Assembly (NCBI GenBank): GCA_021731585.1 | Contig: JAKFXB010000064.1 | Span: 9,562-49,429, forward strand | DNA: 39,868 nt | Source of the DNA: Alphaproteobacteria bacterium | Lineage (GTDB): Bacteria; Pseudomonadota; Alphaproteobacteria; UBA9655 | Direction of reading: 5' to 3' | Shown here: in pieces, positions 1-8,794 of the stretch | Numbering within the stretch: the first letter of the stretch is position 1 | Layout: each line of letters opens with the position of its first letter | Translations under genes and position numbers: made by a program | The notes under the pieces: generated by a model | The model's database searches: none | What the model saw: only the letters and a program-made list of their open reading frames with translations | Told to the model about the DNA's origin: nothing

Positions 1-1201
1 GGAGAAGAGAGATGGCAAAAGAGAAATTTCAGAGAACGAAGCCGCATTGTAACATAGGCACGATTGGTCACGTAGACCATGGGAAGACGACGTTAACAGC
101 AGCGATTACAAAAGTATTGTCGGAGAGCGGCGGAGCGTCCTTCACAGCCTATGATCAAATTGACAAGGCACCAGAGGAAAAAGCGCGTGGTATTACGATT
201 TCCACAGCCCACGTTGAGTATGAGACGGCAGATCGTCACTATGCGCACGTTGACTGTCCTGGACACGCGGACTATGTAAAGAACATGATCACGGGAGCGG
301 CTCAAATGGACGGGGCTATTCTGGTTGTGAACGCAGCTGACGGTCCCATGCCTCAAACGCGTGAACACATCTTGCTTGCACGCCAAGTTGGTGTTCCTGC
401 GCTTGTTGTGTACATGAATAAGGTTGACCAAGTGGATGACAAAGAGCTTCTCGATCTCGTTGAGATGGAAATTCGTGAGCTTTTGACCTCCTATGGATTC
501 CCTGGCGACGATATTCCTATTGTAAAAGGATCAGCCTTGTGTGCCCTTGAAGGCCGCGAAGATCCCATTGGAAAAGACTCCATTCTTGAATTGATGACAG
601 CGATTGATACATATATTCCGCAACCAGAGCGGGCGATTGACAAGCCTTTCTTGATGCCGATTGAGGATGTGTTCTCTATCTCCGGCCGTGGAACGGTTGT
701 GACGGGTCGTGTTGAGAGCGGCGTTGTGAAGGTTGGAGAAGAAGTTGAAATTATTGGATTAAAGGCAACAGAGAAAACAACAGTTACTGGCGTTGAAATG
801 TTCCGTAAACTTTTGGATCAAGGACAAGCTGGAGACAACATAGGTGCGCTGTTGCGTGGAACGAAGAGAGAAGATGTAGAGCGTGGACAGGTTTTGGCAA
901 AGCCAGGATCGATTACGCCGCATACGAACTTTAAGTGTGAAGCGTATATTCTGAAGAAGGAAGAGGGCGGTCGTCATACACCATTTTTTGGGAACTATCG
1001 TCCGCAATTTTACTTTAGAACGACGGACGTGACAGGAACAGTGAAGTTGCCAGACGGCGTAGAGATGGTGATGCCCGGCGACAACGTTGCGATGGAAGTT
1101 GAATTGATAGCGCCGATTGCCATGGACGAAGGCTTGCGTTTTGCGATTCGTGAAGGTGGACGTACGGTTGGTGCAGGCGTCGTTGCCTCTATCATAAAAT
1201 A
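1..1201 (+). repeat. Duplicated tuf unit, copy 1
   Basis: This segment covers the tuf ribosome binding site and coding region and matches 16368-17568 base for base wherever I compared them. Identity ends inside the stop codon: TAA here, TAG in the second copy. The left limit cannot be seen because the window starts at base 1 of the shared segment. Such identity is normally kept by gene conversion between the two tuf copies of proteobacteria. Confidence 0.93.
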
Positions 1202-1202
1202 A
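12..1202 (+). CDS. tuf: Translation elongation factor Tu (copy 1)
   Basis: EF-Tu carries aminoacyl-tRNA to the ribosomal A site as a GTP complex in the cytoplasm. The 396-residue protein has the full GTPase signature set: P-loop GHVDHGKT at residues 19-26, the DCPGH motif near 80, and NKVD near 135. The two beta-barrel domains follow, ending in VVASIIK. Length is typical of the family. A GGAGAAGAGAG ribosome binding site lies just before the ATG. The tRNA-Trp and secE genes follow, the usual bacterial order at the head of the rif operon. The protein is identical to copy 2 at 16379-17569. Confidence 0.98.
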   Translation: MAKEKFQRTKPHCNIGTIGHVDHGKTTLTAAITKVLSESGGASFTAYDQIDKAPEEKARGITISTAHVEYETADRHYAHVDCPGHADYVKNMITGAAQMDGAILVVNAADGPMPQTREHILLARQVGVPALVVYMNKVDQVDDKELLDLVEMEIRELLTSYGFPGDDIPIVKGSALCALEGREDPIGKDSILELMTAIDTYIPQPERAIDKPFLMPIEDVFSISGRGTVVTGRVESGVVKVGEEVEIIGLKATEKTTVTGVEMFRKLLDQGQAGDNIGALLRGTKREDVERGQVLAKPGSITPHTNFKCEAYILKKEEGGRHTPFFGNYRPQFYFRTTDVTGTVKLPDGVEMVMPGDNVAMEVELIAPIAMDEGLRFAIREGGRTVGAGVVASIIK

Positions 1203-1224
1203 GATAACGGCAAGCCTTGACTCA

Positions 1225-1301
1225 AGGAGTGTAGCTCAACTGGCTAGAGCACCGGTCTCCAAAACCGGGGGTTGGGGGTTCGAGTCCCTCCACTCCTGCC
1301 A
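1225..1301 (+). tRNA. trnW: tRNA-Trp (anticodon CCA)
   Basis: A complete cloverleaf can be folded. The 7-bp acceptor stem is AGGAGTG (1225-1231) with CACTCCT (1291-1297), discriminator G1298 and an encoded CCA tail (1299-1301). The D stem is GCTC/GAGC, the anticodon stem CCGGT/ACCGG with anticodon CCA at 1259-1261, and the T arm holds GGTTCGAGTCC. CCA reads UGG tryptophan codons. Its place between tuf and secE is conserved in many bacteria, and it is probably cut out of the tuf-secE transcript. Confidence 0.97.
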
Positions 1302-1364
1302 AAGTATTTGTAATTTTTAACGGACTCTGCTATGAGAGGGTGCGTTTACTCTGAAAGTAGGACT

Positions 1365-1562
1365 ATGGCTAAGATATCGCCTATCGAATTTATACGCCAA
1401 GTGCGTCAAGAAGCGTCAAAGGTCACCTGGCCGACACGCAAAGAAACAACCGTCACGACCATTTTGGTTTTTTTGATGGTGTTCATTTGTGCGGCCTTCT
1501 TTTTGGTGGTTGATCGTATACTTGCTTGGGGTGTTTCGCTCATTTTAGGGATGGGAGTTTAA
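1365..1562 (+). CDS. secE: Preprotein translocase subunit SecE
   Basis: SecE clamps SecY in the inner-membrane Sec channel. From the ATG at 1365 it is 65 residues, the usual short single-span form. The amphipathic stretch with the family motif ([16 protein letters not shown], about residues 13-28) is followed by one hydrophobic membrane segment (about 32-60). The frame is open to an ATG at 1332, but those 11 extra residues are not family-like and AGTAGG precedes the 1365 ATG, so I prefer the inner start. nusG begins 7 nt downstream, as in most bacteria. Confidence 0.93.
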   Translation: MAKISPIEFIRQVRQEASKVTWPTRKETTVTTILVFLMVFICAAFFLVVDRILAWGVSLILGMGV

Positions 1563-1569
1563 AGAAAGA

Positions 1570-2106
1570 ATGACCCAAAATTTCCGTTGGTACGTTGTCA
1601 ATGTTTACTCAGGTTTTGAGAAAAAGGTTGCTGAATACGTTCGTGAGCAAGCTGATAAGAAAGGCCTTTCTGATCAAATTGACACCATATTAGTTCCGAC
1701 CGAGGAGGTTGTTGAAATTAAGAAAGGGGCGAAAATCACTTCGGAACGCCAATTTTTTCCAGGGTATATCCTGATTAAAATGCATCTTTCTGATGAGATT
1801 TGGCATTTAGTGCGTCATACACCAAAGGTTTCAGGATTTTTGGGCACACGAGGTAAGCCAACCCCTGTGAACCAAGCGGAAGTAGATCGCATTTTAGCCC
1901 AAGTTCAAGAAGGTGTTCAAAAGCCAAAGTCATCTTTGATTTTTGAAGTTGGAGAGCAGGTGCGCGTTTGCGAAGGACCTTTCAGTTCCTTTAACGGTAT
2001 TGTTGAGGAAGTTGATGACGATAAGCAACGTCTTAAGGTTTCTGTCTCGATTTTTGGACGTTCAACGCCCATTGATTTAGATTACGTTCAAGTCGAAAAA
2101 TTGTAA
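1570..2106 (+). CDS. nusG: Transcription termination/antitermination factor NusG
   Basis: NusG binds the RNA polymerase clamp and couples transcription to Rho or to ribosomes. The 178-residue protein has the NGN domain ([18 protein letters not shown] at the start, [10 protein letters not shown] near residue 63, TPKVSGFLG near 86). A C-terminal KOW domain follows (about 125-178, with [24 protein letters not shown]). Length and start are ordinary. It follows secE by 7 nt and sits 69 nt before rplK, a gap that folds into hairpins. Confidence 0.97.
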   Translation: MTQNFRWYVVNVYSGFEKKVAEYVREQADKKGLSDQIDTILVPTEEVVEIKKGAKITSERQFFPGYILIKMHLSDEIWHLVRHTPKVSGFLGTRGKPTPVNQAEVDRILAQVQEGVQKPKSSLIFEVGEQVRVCEGPFSSFNGIVEEVDDDKQRLKVSVSIFGRSTPIDLDYVQVEKL

Positions 2107-2149
2107 TCCCAGGTGGGATTCAGCGGAAGGTGAGCCATCGCCGTACCGC
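2105..2149 (+). promoter_or_regulatory. Probable L1-binding translational operator before rplK
   Basis: A 6-bp hairpin (AATCCC 2105-2110 with GGGATT 2115-2120) overlaps the nusG stop codon. A second structure follows: outer stem 2123-2126 with 2146-2149, an asymmetric AA/GTA internal loop, and inner stem 2129-2132 with 2139-2142. Two short GC-rich helices split by an asymmetric loop resemble the site where ribosomal protein L1 represses the rplKA message in other bacteria. The fold is seen in the sequence; the L1 role is inferred from position and shape. Confidence 0.55.
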
Positions 2150-2175
2150 AAACTCAGAGAAAAGAGGAGTTTTTA

Positions 2176-2604
2176 ATGGCAAAGAAAATTGAAGGATATA
2201 TTAAACTGCAGATCCCTGCAGGAAAAGCAAATCCATCCCCGCCCGTAGGGCCTGCTTTAGGTCAACGTGGCTTGAACATTATGGAGTTTTGTAAAGCGTT
2301 TAATGCCCAAACACAAAATATGGAACCGGGTATGCCGATTCCTGTTGTGATTACAGCCTACGGGGATAGGACCTTTACCTTTGTTACAAAGACACCGCCC
2401 GTCAGTTATTTTCTTAAGAAAGCAGCCGGCCTGCAAAAAGGGTCACAAACGCCCGGGACAGGCACTGTTGGGAAGGTGACGCTGGCGCAGGTGCAAGAAA
2501 TTGCAAAGGCTAAAATGACGGATCTGAATGCAAATGATATTGACGCCGCATCTCAGATGATTATTGGATCTGCCCGGTCAATGGGTATTGAGGTTGTGGG
2601 GTAA
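2176..2604 (+). CDS. rplK: 50S ribosomal protein L11
   Basis: L11 forms the GTPase-associated centre of the 50S subunit with 23S rRNA and the L10-L12 stalk. The 142-residue protein begins [22 protein letters not shown]. The N-terminal domain carries the family proline-rich stretch [24 protein letters not shown], and the rRNA-binding C-terminal domain ends in [12 protein letters not shown]. Start and length are normal and an AAGAGGAG site precedes the ATG. It pairs with rplA 5 nt downstream and is probably under L1 feedback. Confidence 0.98.
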   Translation: MAKKIEGYIKLQIPAGKANPSPPVGPALGQRGLNIMEFCKAFNAQTQNMEPGMPIPVVITAYGDRTFTFVTKTPPVSYFLKKAAGLQKGSQTPGTGTVGKVTLAQVQEIAKAKMTDLNANDIDAASQMIIGSARSMGIEVVG

Positions 2605-2609
2605 GAAAA

Positions 2610-3302
2610 ATGGCAGGAAAACGTATACGTAAAGCCTATGAAGGTCTCGATGCTTTGACGGTTGCGAATGTGAAAGAGGCAATTCGCATTGTTAAAGAGC
2701 GAGCAACAGCAAAATTTGATGAAACCATTGAGATTTCCATGAATTTAAATGTGGATCCTCGTAAGTCAGAGCAGAACATCCGTGGTGTGACACAACTCCC
2801 TGCAGGAACAGGTAAAACTCTAAGGGTGGCTGTATTTGCCAAAGGCCCAAAGGCTGAAGAAGCGAAGAAAGCGGGCGCAGATATTGTGGGTGATGAGGAT
2901 CTCGCGGAAAAAGTCCAAGCTGGTGAACTTAATTTTGATCGTTGTATTGCAACGCCAGATATGATGGTTTTGCTTGGAAAGCTTGCACGTGTGTTAGGAC
3001 CTCGCGGTCTTATGCCAAATCCTAAATTAGGAACAGTAACTATGGACGTGGCTGAAGCTGTTAAGGCGGCAAAGGGTGGTCAAGTTGAATTCCGAGCTGA
3101 AAAGGCAGGAATTGTTCATGCTGGTATCGGAAAAGCAAGTTTTTCTGCAGAAGATATCGAGAAAAACTTGCGTTCTTTCGTAGATGCGATTATGAAAGCT
3201 AAACCAACAGGAATAAAAGGGTCCTATGTGAAGAAGATTTCTTTATCTTCAACCATGGGTCCTTCTGTGAAAATTGATATTGCTGACCTTGCGTCAGCTT
3301 AA
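2610..3302 (+). CDS. rplA: 50S ribosomal protein L1
   Basis: L1 builds the mobile stalk beside the E site and represses its own operon when in excess. The protein is 230 residues with the standard motifs: [25 protein letters not shown] near the start, [16 protein letters not shown] in the middle, and [20 protein letters not shown] near the end. It starts 5 nt after rplK, so coupled translation is likely. Two hairpins begin 4 nt after its stop. Confidence 0.98.
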   Translation: MAGKRIRKAYEGLDALTVANVKEAIRIVKERATAKFDETIEISMNLNVDPRKSEQNIRGVTQLPAGTGKTLRVAVFAKGPKAEEAKKAGADIVGDEDLAEKVQAGELNFDRCIATPDMMVLLGKLARVLGPRGLMPNPKLGTVTMDVAEAVKAAKGGQVEFRAEKAGIVHAGIGKASFSAEDIEKNLRSFVDAIMKAKPTGIKGSYVKKISLSSTMGPSVKIDIADLASA

Positions 3303-3306
3303 GAAA

Positions 3307-3344
3307 TTACTGCGAAAGCAGTAAGGAAAGGGGAAACCCTTTCC
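3307..3344 (+). ncRNA. Tandem GAAA-tetraloop hairpins after rplA
   Basis: Two perfect hairpins abut with no base between them. The first pairs TTACTGC (3307-3313) with GCAGTAA (3318-3324). The second pairs GGAAAGGG (3325-3332) with CCCTTTCC (3337-3344). Both have GAAA loops, the stable GNRA class. No U tract follows, so this is not an ordinary terminator. It starts 4 nt after the rplA stop and leads into the rplJ leader. Roles in RNA processing, 3'-end protection or folding of the L10 leader are guesses. Confidence 0.75.
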
Positions 3345-3345
3345 A

Positions 3346-3545
3346 GCCTGTCCAAGACTGTAGGGATTTTTTCTTGGGAGACCAGAAAAAGTTTAATGTG
3401 AGAGCCCCTGCAATAGACGGGAGAGTCGGATTAAGGAGCAGTTAGCCTCTGAATGAAGATTTTCGCGGATGGGTCAAGCCAGTGAAAACTGGATTTTTAG
3501 TGTAACCTAACCTTTGGATTGTCCAAGGGTTAAACTATGGAGACG
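3346..3545 (+). promoter_or_regulatory. Ribosomal protein L10 leader of rplJL
   Basis: About 200 non-coding bases separate the rplA hairpins from the rplJ start. The segment opens with GCCTGTCCAAGACTGTAGGG, a sequence I recognise from L10 leaders of alphaproteobacterial rplJ messages, and CCAAG near 3352 can pair with CTTGG near 3373. In this RNA class the L10(L12)4 complex binds and represses rplJ and rplL translation. The assignment rests on position, length and that conserved start; I did not run a covariance model. Confidence 0.7.
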
Positions 3546-3549
3546 TATC

Positions 3550-4059
3550 GTGGACCGTAGCGAAAAGGAACAGCTGGTTTCTTCTTTGCGTGAAGGACTT
3601 CTTGAGTCTAGCTTGGTTGTTGTAAGTCATCAAACAGGGCTTACAGTGGCGCAAGTTTCAGACCTAAGGCGAAAAATGCGTGAGGCAGGAGCACAGTTTC
3701 GTGTCGCCAAGAATACCTTGGCACGCTTGGCTGTTGCTGGAACAGAAAATGAAGGAATAACTTCCTTGCTTTCTGGCCCAACGACGCTGGCTTATTCTAA
3801 GGATCCTGTAGCGGCTGCAAAAATATCGGTAAAATTTGCCAACGATAATGACAAGTTCAATGTTGTTGGAGGGATATTAAATGGGAAGATTTTAGATGCA
3901 AAAGACATCGAAACTCTCTCTAAGTTGCCCTCCATTGATGAATTGCGGGCAAAGATTATTGGTATTATTTCAACTCCAGCAACGCGTGTTGCAGGAATTG
4001 TGCAGGCCCCGGCAGGGCAACTAGCTCGGGTATTTTCTGCCTATGGTAAAACGGCATAA
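3550..4059 (+). CDS. rplJ: 50S ribosomal protein L10
   Basis: L10 anchors the L7/L12 dimers to the 50S stalk base. I place the start at the GTG at 3550, giving 169 residues beginning VDRSEKEQLVSSLREGL, which matches the family N-terminus. GGAG at 3539-3542 is well spaced for it. An in-frame TTG at 3514 would add 12 non-family residues and overlap the leader. The rRNA-binding part holds VVVSHQTGLTVAQVSDLRRKMREAGAQFRVAKNTL, and the C-terminal helix that binds L12 ends FSAYGKTA. rplL follows after 33 nt. Confidence 0.95.
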   Translation: MDRSEKEQLVSSLREGLLESSLVVVSHQTGLTVAQVSDLRRKMREAGAQFRVAKNTLARLAVAGTENEGITSLLSGPTTLAYSKDPVAAAKISVKFANDNDKFNVVGGILNGKILDAKDIETLSKLPSIDELRAKIIGIISTPATRVAGIVQAPAGQLARVFSAYGKTA

Positions 4060-4092
4060 AAAACCCTAAATCTAACAAAGGAGTAAATTAAA

Positions 4093-4470
4093 ATGGCTGC
4101 AAATTTAGACAAAATTGTAGAACAACTTTCGGAACTAACCGTAATGGAAGCTGCAGAGCTTTCAAAATTACTTGAAGAGAAGTGGGGCGTTAGCGCTGCG
4201 GCTCCTGTCGCTGTTGCGGCAGTGGCTGGTATGGCTGCTGAAGCGCCTGCCGAAGAGAAAACAGAGTTCCAAGTTATTTTGGCCGCTGCTGGTGATAAGA
4301 AAATCGAAGTTATTAAAGAAGTACGCACAATCACAGGGCTTGGTTTGAAAGAAGCAAAAGACTTAGTTGAAGGCGCTCCAAAAACTTTGAAAGAAGCCGC
4401 ACCTAAGGCAGAAGCTGATGAAATTGTGAAGAAGCTTGAAGCTGTAGGCGCAAAAGTGGAGTTAAAGTAA
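4093..4470 (+). CDS. rplL: 50S ribosomal protein L7/L12
   Basis: L12 dimers form the flexible stalk that recruits and activates translation GTPases. The 125-residue acidic protein has the N-terminal dimerisation helices (about 1-35), an Ala/Glu-rich hinge (about 36-56, [20 protein letters not shown]) and the C-terminal factor-binding domain with [36 protein letters not shown]. An AAAGGAG site precedes the ATG. It is made in excess over L10 in related bacteria. Confidence 0.98.
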   Translation: MAANLDKIVEQLSELTVMEAAELSKLLEEKWGVSAAAPVAVAAVAGMAAEAPAEEKTEFQVILAAAGDKKIEVIKEVRTITGLGLKEAKDLVEGAPKTLKEAAPKAEADEIVKKLEAVGAKVELK

Positions 4471-4509
4471 CCTGACGGGTCACTTAATACCACTGCGTTA
4501 GACTAAATT

Positions 4510-4560
4510 GCCGACGGGGAATAGGTGTATTCCTGCGTCGGCACGCCTGTATCCAGGTGT
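4510..4560 (+). ncRNA. Double hairpin in the rplL-rpoB spacer
   Basis: The first hairpin spans 4510-4542. Seven base pairs (GCCGACG 4510-4516 with CGTCGGC 4536-4542), a small internal loop and six more pairs (GGAATA with TATTCC) close a GGTG loop. The second, 4543-4560, pairs ACGCCTG with CAGGTGT around TATC and abuts the first. No U run follows, so read-through into rpoB is expected. In E. coli the same spacer holds an attenuator and an RNase III site, and a similar role in setting polymerase subunit levels is inferred. Confidence 0.7.
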
Positions 4561-4597
4561 GATCGTGATGAATGTAGATATTATTTAAGAGGAATCA

Positions 4598-7500
4598 ATG
4601 GCTAGAACCTATACGGAACGTAAAAGAATTCGCAAAAGCTTTGCAAGGATTCCTGAAATCGCTCCTTTGCCTAACCTGATTGAACTTCAGAAAACATCTT
4701 ATGCAAACTTTTTGCAGAGAGATGTTCCTGCTGAACAGCGTGTTTCTGCGGGGTTGCAAGAAGTGTTTCAGTCTGTATTTCCCATATCTGATTTTTCAGG
4801 AAAATCTCAACTTGAATTTTTCCGCTATGATTTTGATCCCCCCAAATATGATGTAGATGAATGCAAACAACGGGGTATGAACTATGCCGCACCTTTGCGT
4901 GTCACCTTCCGTTTGGTTGTTTGGGACATTGACGAGGATACAGGATCTAAAACCATTCGTGATATTAAAGAACAAGATGTCTACATGGGGGATATCCCCC
5001 TTATGACCGAGAATGGTACATTCGTTATCAATGGCATTGAGCGGGTTGTTGTTTCTCAGATGCATCGTTCCCCAGGTGTTTTCTTCGATCATGATAGTGG
5101 AAAATCTCATTCCTCTGGAAAATATTTGTTTTCAGCCCGCGTGATCCCTTATCGTGGCTCTTGGCTTGATTTTGAATTTGATGCGAAAGACATCGTTTAT
5201 GCGCGTATTGATCGTAAACGTAAGCTTTCTATTACCACTTTCCTTATGGCTCTTGATAGTCAAGAGACGGAAAAGGAAAGGGAGCGTTTAGCAAAAGAAG
5301 GCAAGCAACTGGATCCTCTTGAGGCTCAAGGGATGTCCCGTGAAGAAATTCTCAATGCTTTTTACAGTACGGTTGAGTATGTGAAAACAGCCAAAGGTTG
5401 GAAGACGGCCTTTCGTCCTGAATCCGTAAAAGTTGGAAAATTAGCTCAAGACTTGACTGACGCCAAAACCGGTAAAGTTGTCGCTGCTGAAGGTGCGAAG
5501 ATGAATTCACGCTTTGCCCGTAAGTTAGAAGAAGAAGGACTTAAAGAAATTCTCGTGGCGGAAGAGGATTTAGTCGGTCGCTATGTTGCCTCCGATCTCA
5601 TTAATGAAAAGACAGGAGAAATCTTTGCAGAAGCTGGCGATGAGGTCACCCCAGAATTACTAGAACTTTTTGCTAATGAAGGGCTGAAAAATATTCCTAC
5701 CCTTGATATTGATCACGTTAATGTGGGGGCTTATTTGCGCAACACTTTGGTGGCGGATAAAAATCAATCCAGGGAAGATGCTCTTATTGAAATTTATCGT
5801 ATTTTGCGCCCCGGTGAGCCGCCGACAATTGAAGGTGCGGAAGCTCTTTTCCGTGGTTTCTTCTTTGACCCTGAAAGATATGATCTTTCCTCCGTAGGTC
5901 GTGTGAAGATGAATTCAAGACTTGGCCTTGACTTACCTGATACGCTGCGCGTTTTGTGTAAGCAAGATATCATTTCCATCATCAAAGTTCTTTTAGAATT
6001 AAAGGATGGAAAAGGTGATATTGATGATATCGATAATCTTGGCAATCGCCGTGTACGGTCCGTTGGAGAACTTTTAGAAAACCAATACCGCGTTGGGTTG
6101 TCTCGCATGGAGCGAGCCATTCGTGAAAGAATGAGCTCCGTTGAAATTGATACGGTCATGCCCCATGATGTGATCAATGCCAAACCTGCGGCTGCGGTTG
6201 TGCGTGAATTTTTCGGCACTTCCCAATTGTCTCAGTTTATGGATCAAACCAATCCTTTGTCAGAAATTAATCATAAGCGCCGTTTGTCCGCTCTCGGGCC
6301 AGGAGGATTGACGCGTGATCGAGCAACTTTTGAAGTGCGCGACGTGCACCCAACCCATTACGGACGTATTTGTCCTATTGAAACGCCGGAAGGGCCAAAT
6401 ATTGGGTTGATTAACTCATTGGCAACCTATGCGCGTGTGAATAAGTATGGCTTTATTGAAACCCCCTATCGTAAGGTTGTGGATGGAAAAGTCACTAAAG
6501 ACATCTCTTACTATACAGCCATGGAAGAAAATAAGCATACCATTGCCCAAGCCAATGCTGAATTAAGTAAAGATGGGAAATTTTCAGCTGACTTTGTCAA
6601 CTGCCGTCGTAATGGTGAATTTGTGGTTGCGCCTGCAGCTGAGATTGATTTAATGGATATTTCTCCAAAGCAAATCGTCTCCGTTGCTGCCTCCTTGATT
6701 CCTTTCATTGAGAACGATGACGCAAACCGTGCCTTGATGGGCTCTAACATGCAACGTCAAGCTGTGCCTTTGCTGCGGACGGAAGCGCCTTTTGTAGGAA
6801 CGGGTATGGAAGCTCCTGTGGCGAGTGATTCCGGTGTTGCTGTAATTGCAAAGCGGGGCGGTACGGTGGATCAAATCGATGCTTCTCGTATCGTGATTCG
6901 TGTCACCGATGAAAGTGCCATGACAACAAGCAATGTGGATATTTATAATCTTTTGAAATTCCAACGCTCTAATGATAAGACCTGCGTGAACCAAAAGCCT
7001 CTTGTGAGGGTAGGTGACAGAGTTGAAAAGGGTGACATTATTGCTGATGGTCCTTGTATGGACATGGGTGAACTCGCTCTTGGATCGAATGCATTAGTTG
7101 CCTTCGTTTCTTGGAATGGTTATAACTTTGAAGACTCCATCATTATTTCTGAAAGAATTGCGAAAGATGACATTTTTACGTCAATTCACATTGAGGAATT
7201 TGAAGTTGATGCTCGCGATACCAAGCTTGGAAATGAAGACATAACCCGAGATATTCCGAATGTGGGTGATGAAGCACTTCGTCATTTGGATGAAGCAGGA
7301 ATCGTTTACATTGGCGCTGATGTGAAGCCTGGTGATATTCTTGTGGGTAAAGTTACACCAAAAGGTGAGTCTCCCTCTACACCAGAAGAAAAGCTCTTGC
7401 GCGCTATTTTCGGTGAAAAAGCATCCGATGTGCGGGATACTTCCCTTAGATTACCTTCTGGTGTTCAAGGAACGATCGTAGAGGTGCGTGTTTTCTCTCG

Positions 7501-8770
7501 CCGAGGTGTTGAGAAAGATGAGCGTGCTCTTGCTATTGAGCGGGCAGAAATTGAAAATTATGCTAAGGACCGCGATGCGGAACGCTCAATTCTAGACCGG
7601 AACTTTTTTGTGGCCTTAGAAGAGCTTCTTGTGAACCAAAAGGTTGTCAGTGGCCCAACAGGCCTTAAAAAGGGAAGCACAGTCACAAAAGAACTCTTGG
7701 ATTCCTTATCGAAAGGACAATGGCGTCAAATTAAGGTTGAAGATGATGCGGTGATGTCTGCCCTGGAGGCGACAAAGCAATTTCATGATGAGCGGGTGAC
7801 AGCTCTTCAAGTCCGCTTTGAAGATCGGGTTGAAAAACTCCGTCGAGGTGATGAATTGCCAACGGGAGTTTTGAAGAAGGTAAAGGTCTTTGTAGCTGTA
7901 AAGCGTAAGTTACAACCGGGAGATAAAATGGCCGGTCGTCACGGAAACAAGGGTGTTGTCTCACGTATTGTTCCTGTTGAAGACATGCCCCATCTTGAAG
8001 ATGGCACACCTGTGGATATCGTATTGAACCCGTTAGGATTACCATCGCGTATGAATGTGGGGCAAATTCTCGAAACCCATTTAGGGTGGGCCGCAGCTGG
8101 TTTAGGACGGCAAATTAACGATACTCTTGCGAAGATGGCTATTGCTGAGCATAAGGATATTAAGGCCCTGCGCACAACCTTAGACCATGTTTATGAAGAT
8201 AATGATATCGTTAAGGAAATCCAAGGGATGTCCGATTACGATGTGGTGGAATTGGCAACAAATCTCACCTCTGCCGTCCCTATGGCAACGCCAGCATTCG
8301 ATGGTGCCCATGAAGCGGATATTAACCATCAGCTAAAAAAGGCTAATCTGGACACCAGTGGACAGGTGACTTTGTATGATGGACGGACCGGAGAACCCTT
8401 TGATCGAAAAGTAACGGTAGGCTACATGTATATACTGAAGCTTCACCATCTTGTTGATGATAAGATTCATGCGCGTTCCGTTGGTCCTTACAGTCTTGTG
8501 ACTCAACAACCGCTTGGAGGTAAAGCACAGTTTGGTGGTCAACGTTTCGGAGAAATGGAAGTATGGGCTTTGGAAGCTTATGGTGCTTCTTATACCCTTC
8601 AAGAAATGCTGACGGTCAAGTCGGACGACGTTTCCGGGAGAACAAAGGTTTACGAGTCGATTGTTCGTGGAGACGATAATTTTGAATCAGGCATTCCTGA
8701 ATCCTTCAACGTTTTGATGAAAGAACTTCGTTCTTTGGGATTGAACGTTGAATTGGGAATGAATGAATAA
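4598..8770 (+). CDS. rpoB: DNA-directed RNA polymerase subunit beta
   Basis: The beta subunit forms half of the RNA polymerase active-site cleft. It is 1390 residues, normal for the class. Landmarks in order are the N-terminal protrusion/lobe ([20 protein letters not shown]), the rifampicin pocket ([19 protein letters not shown] then [13 protein letters not shown], about residues 538-572), [17 protein letters not shown], the flap, [19 protein letters not shown], and the C-terminal clamp contact with [24 protein letters not shown]. The visible rifampicin-pocket residues match the sensitive form. It lies 24 nt before rpoC. Confidence 0.99.
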   Translation: MARTYTERKRIRKSFARIPEIAPLPNLIELQKTSYANFLQRDVPAEQRVSAGLQEVFQSVFPISDFSGKSQLEFFRYDFDPPKYDVDECKQRGMNYAAPLRVTFRLVVWDIDEDTGSKTIRDIKEQDVYMGDIPLMTENGTFVINGIERVVVSQMHRSPGVFFDHDSGKSHSSGKYLFSARVIPYRGSWLDFEFDAKDIVYARIDRKRKLSITTFLMALDSQETEKERERLAKEGKQLDPLEAQGMSREEILNAFYSTVEYVKTAKGWKTAFRPESVKVGKLAQDLTDAKTGKVVAAEGAKMNSRFARKLEEEGLKEILVAEEDLVGRYVASDLINEKTGEIFAEAGDEVTPELLELFANEGLKNIPTLDIDHVNVGAYLRNTLVADKNQSREDALIEIYRILRPGEPPTIEGAEALFRGFFFDPERYDLSSVGRVKMNSRLGLDLPDTLRVLCKQDIISIIKVLLELKDGKGDIDDIDNLGNRRVRSVGELLENQYRVGLSRMERAIRERMSSVEIDTVMPHDVINAKPAAAVVREFFGTSQLSQFMDQTNPLSEINHKRRLSALGPGGLTRDRATFEVRDVHPTHYGRICPIETPEGPNIGLINSLATYARVNKYGFIETPYRKVVDGKVTKDISYYTAMEENKHTIAQANAELSKDGKFSADFVNCRRNGEFVVAPAAEIDLMDISPKQIVSVAASLIPFIENDDANRALMGSNMQRQAVPLLRTEAPFVGTGMEAPVASDSGVAVIAKRGGTVDQIDASRIVIRVTDESAMTTSNVDIYNLLKFQRSNDKTCVNQKPLVRVGDRVEKGDIIADGPCMDMGELALGSNALVAFVSWNGYNFEDSIIISERIAKDDIFTSIHIEEFEVDARDTKLGNEDITRDIPNVGDEALRHLDEAGIVYIGADVKPGDILVGKVTPKGESPSTPEEKLLRAIFGEKASDVRDTSLRLPSGVQGTIVEVRVFSRRGVEKDERALAIERAEIENYAKDRDAERSILDRNFFVALEELLVNQKVVSGPTGLKKGSTVTKELLDSLSKGQWRQIKVEDDAVMSALEATKQFHDERVTALQVRFEDRVEKLRRGDELPTGVLKKVKVFVAVKRKLQPGDKMAGRHGNKGVVSRIVPVEDMPHLEDGTPVDIVLNPLGLPSRMNVGQILETHLGWAAAGLGRQINDTLAKMAIAEHKDIKALRTTLDHVYEDNDIVKEIQGMSDYDVVELATNLTSAVPMATPAFDGAHEADINHQLKKANLDTSGQVTLYDGRTGEPFDRKVTVGYMYILKLHHLVDDKIHARSVGPYSLVTQQPLGGKAQFGGQRFGEMEVWALEAYGASYTLQEMLTVKSDDVSGRTKVYESIVRGDDNFESGIPESFNVLMKELRSLGLNVELGMNE

Positions 8771-8794
8771 AGTAGTAATGAGGAGAAGAATAGA

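Noticed and set aside
4041..4493. A minus-strand frame opposite rplL
   Set aside because: Its Ala/Ser-rich sequence is the reverse image of the Ala/Glu-rich L12 gene.
4510..4560. Intrinsic terminator between rplL and rpoB
   Set aside because: The hairpins are strong, but no U tract follows and rpoB needs read-through, so I called it a structured spacer.
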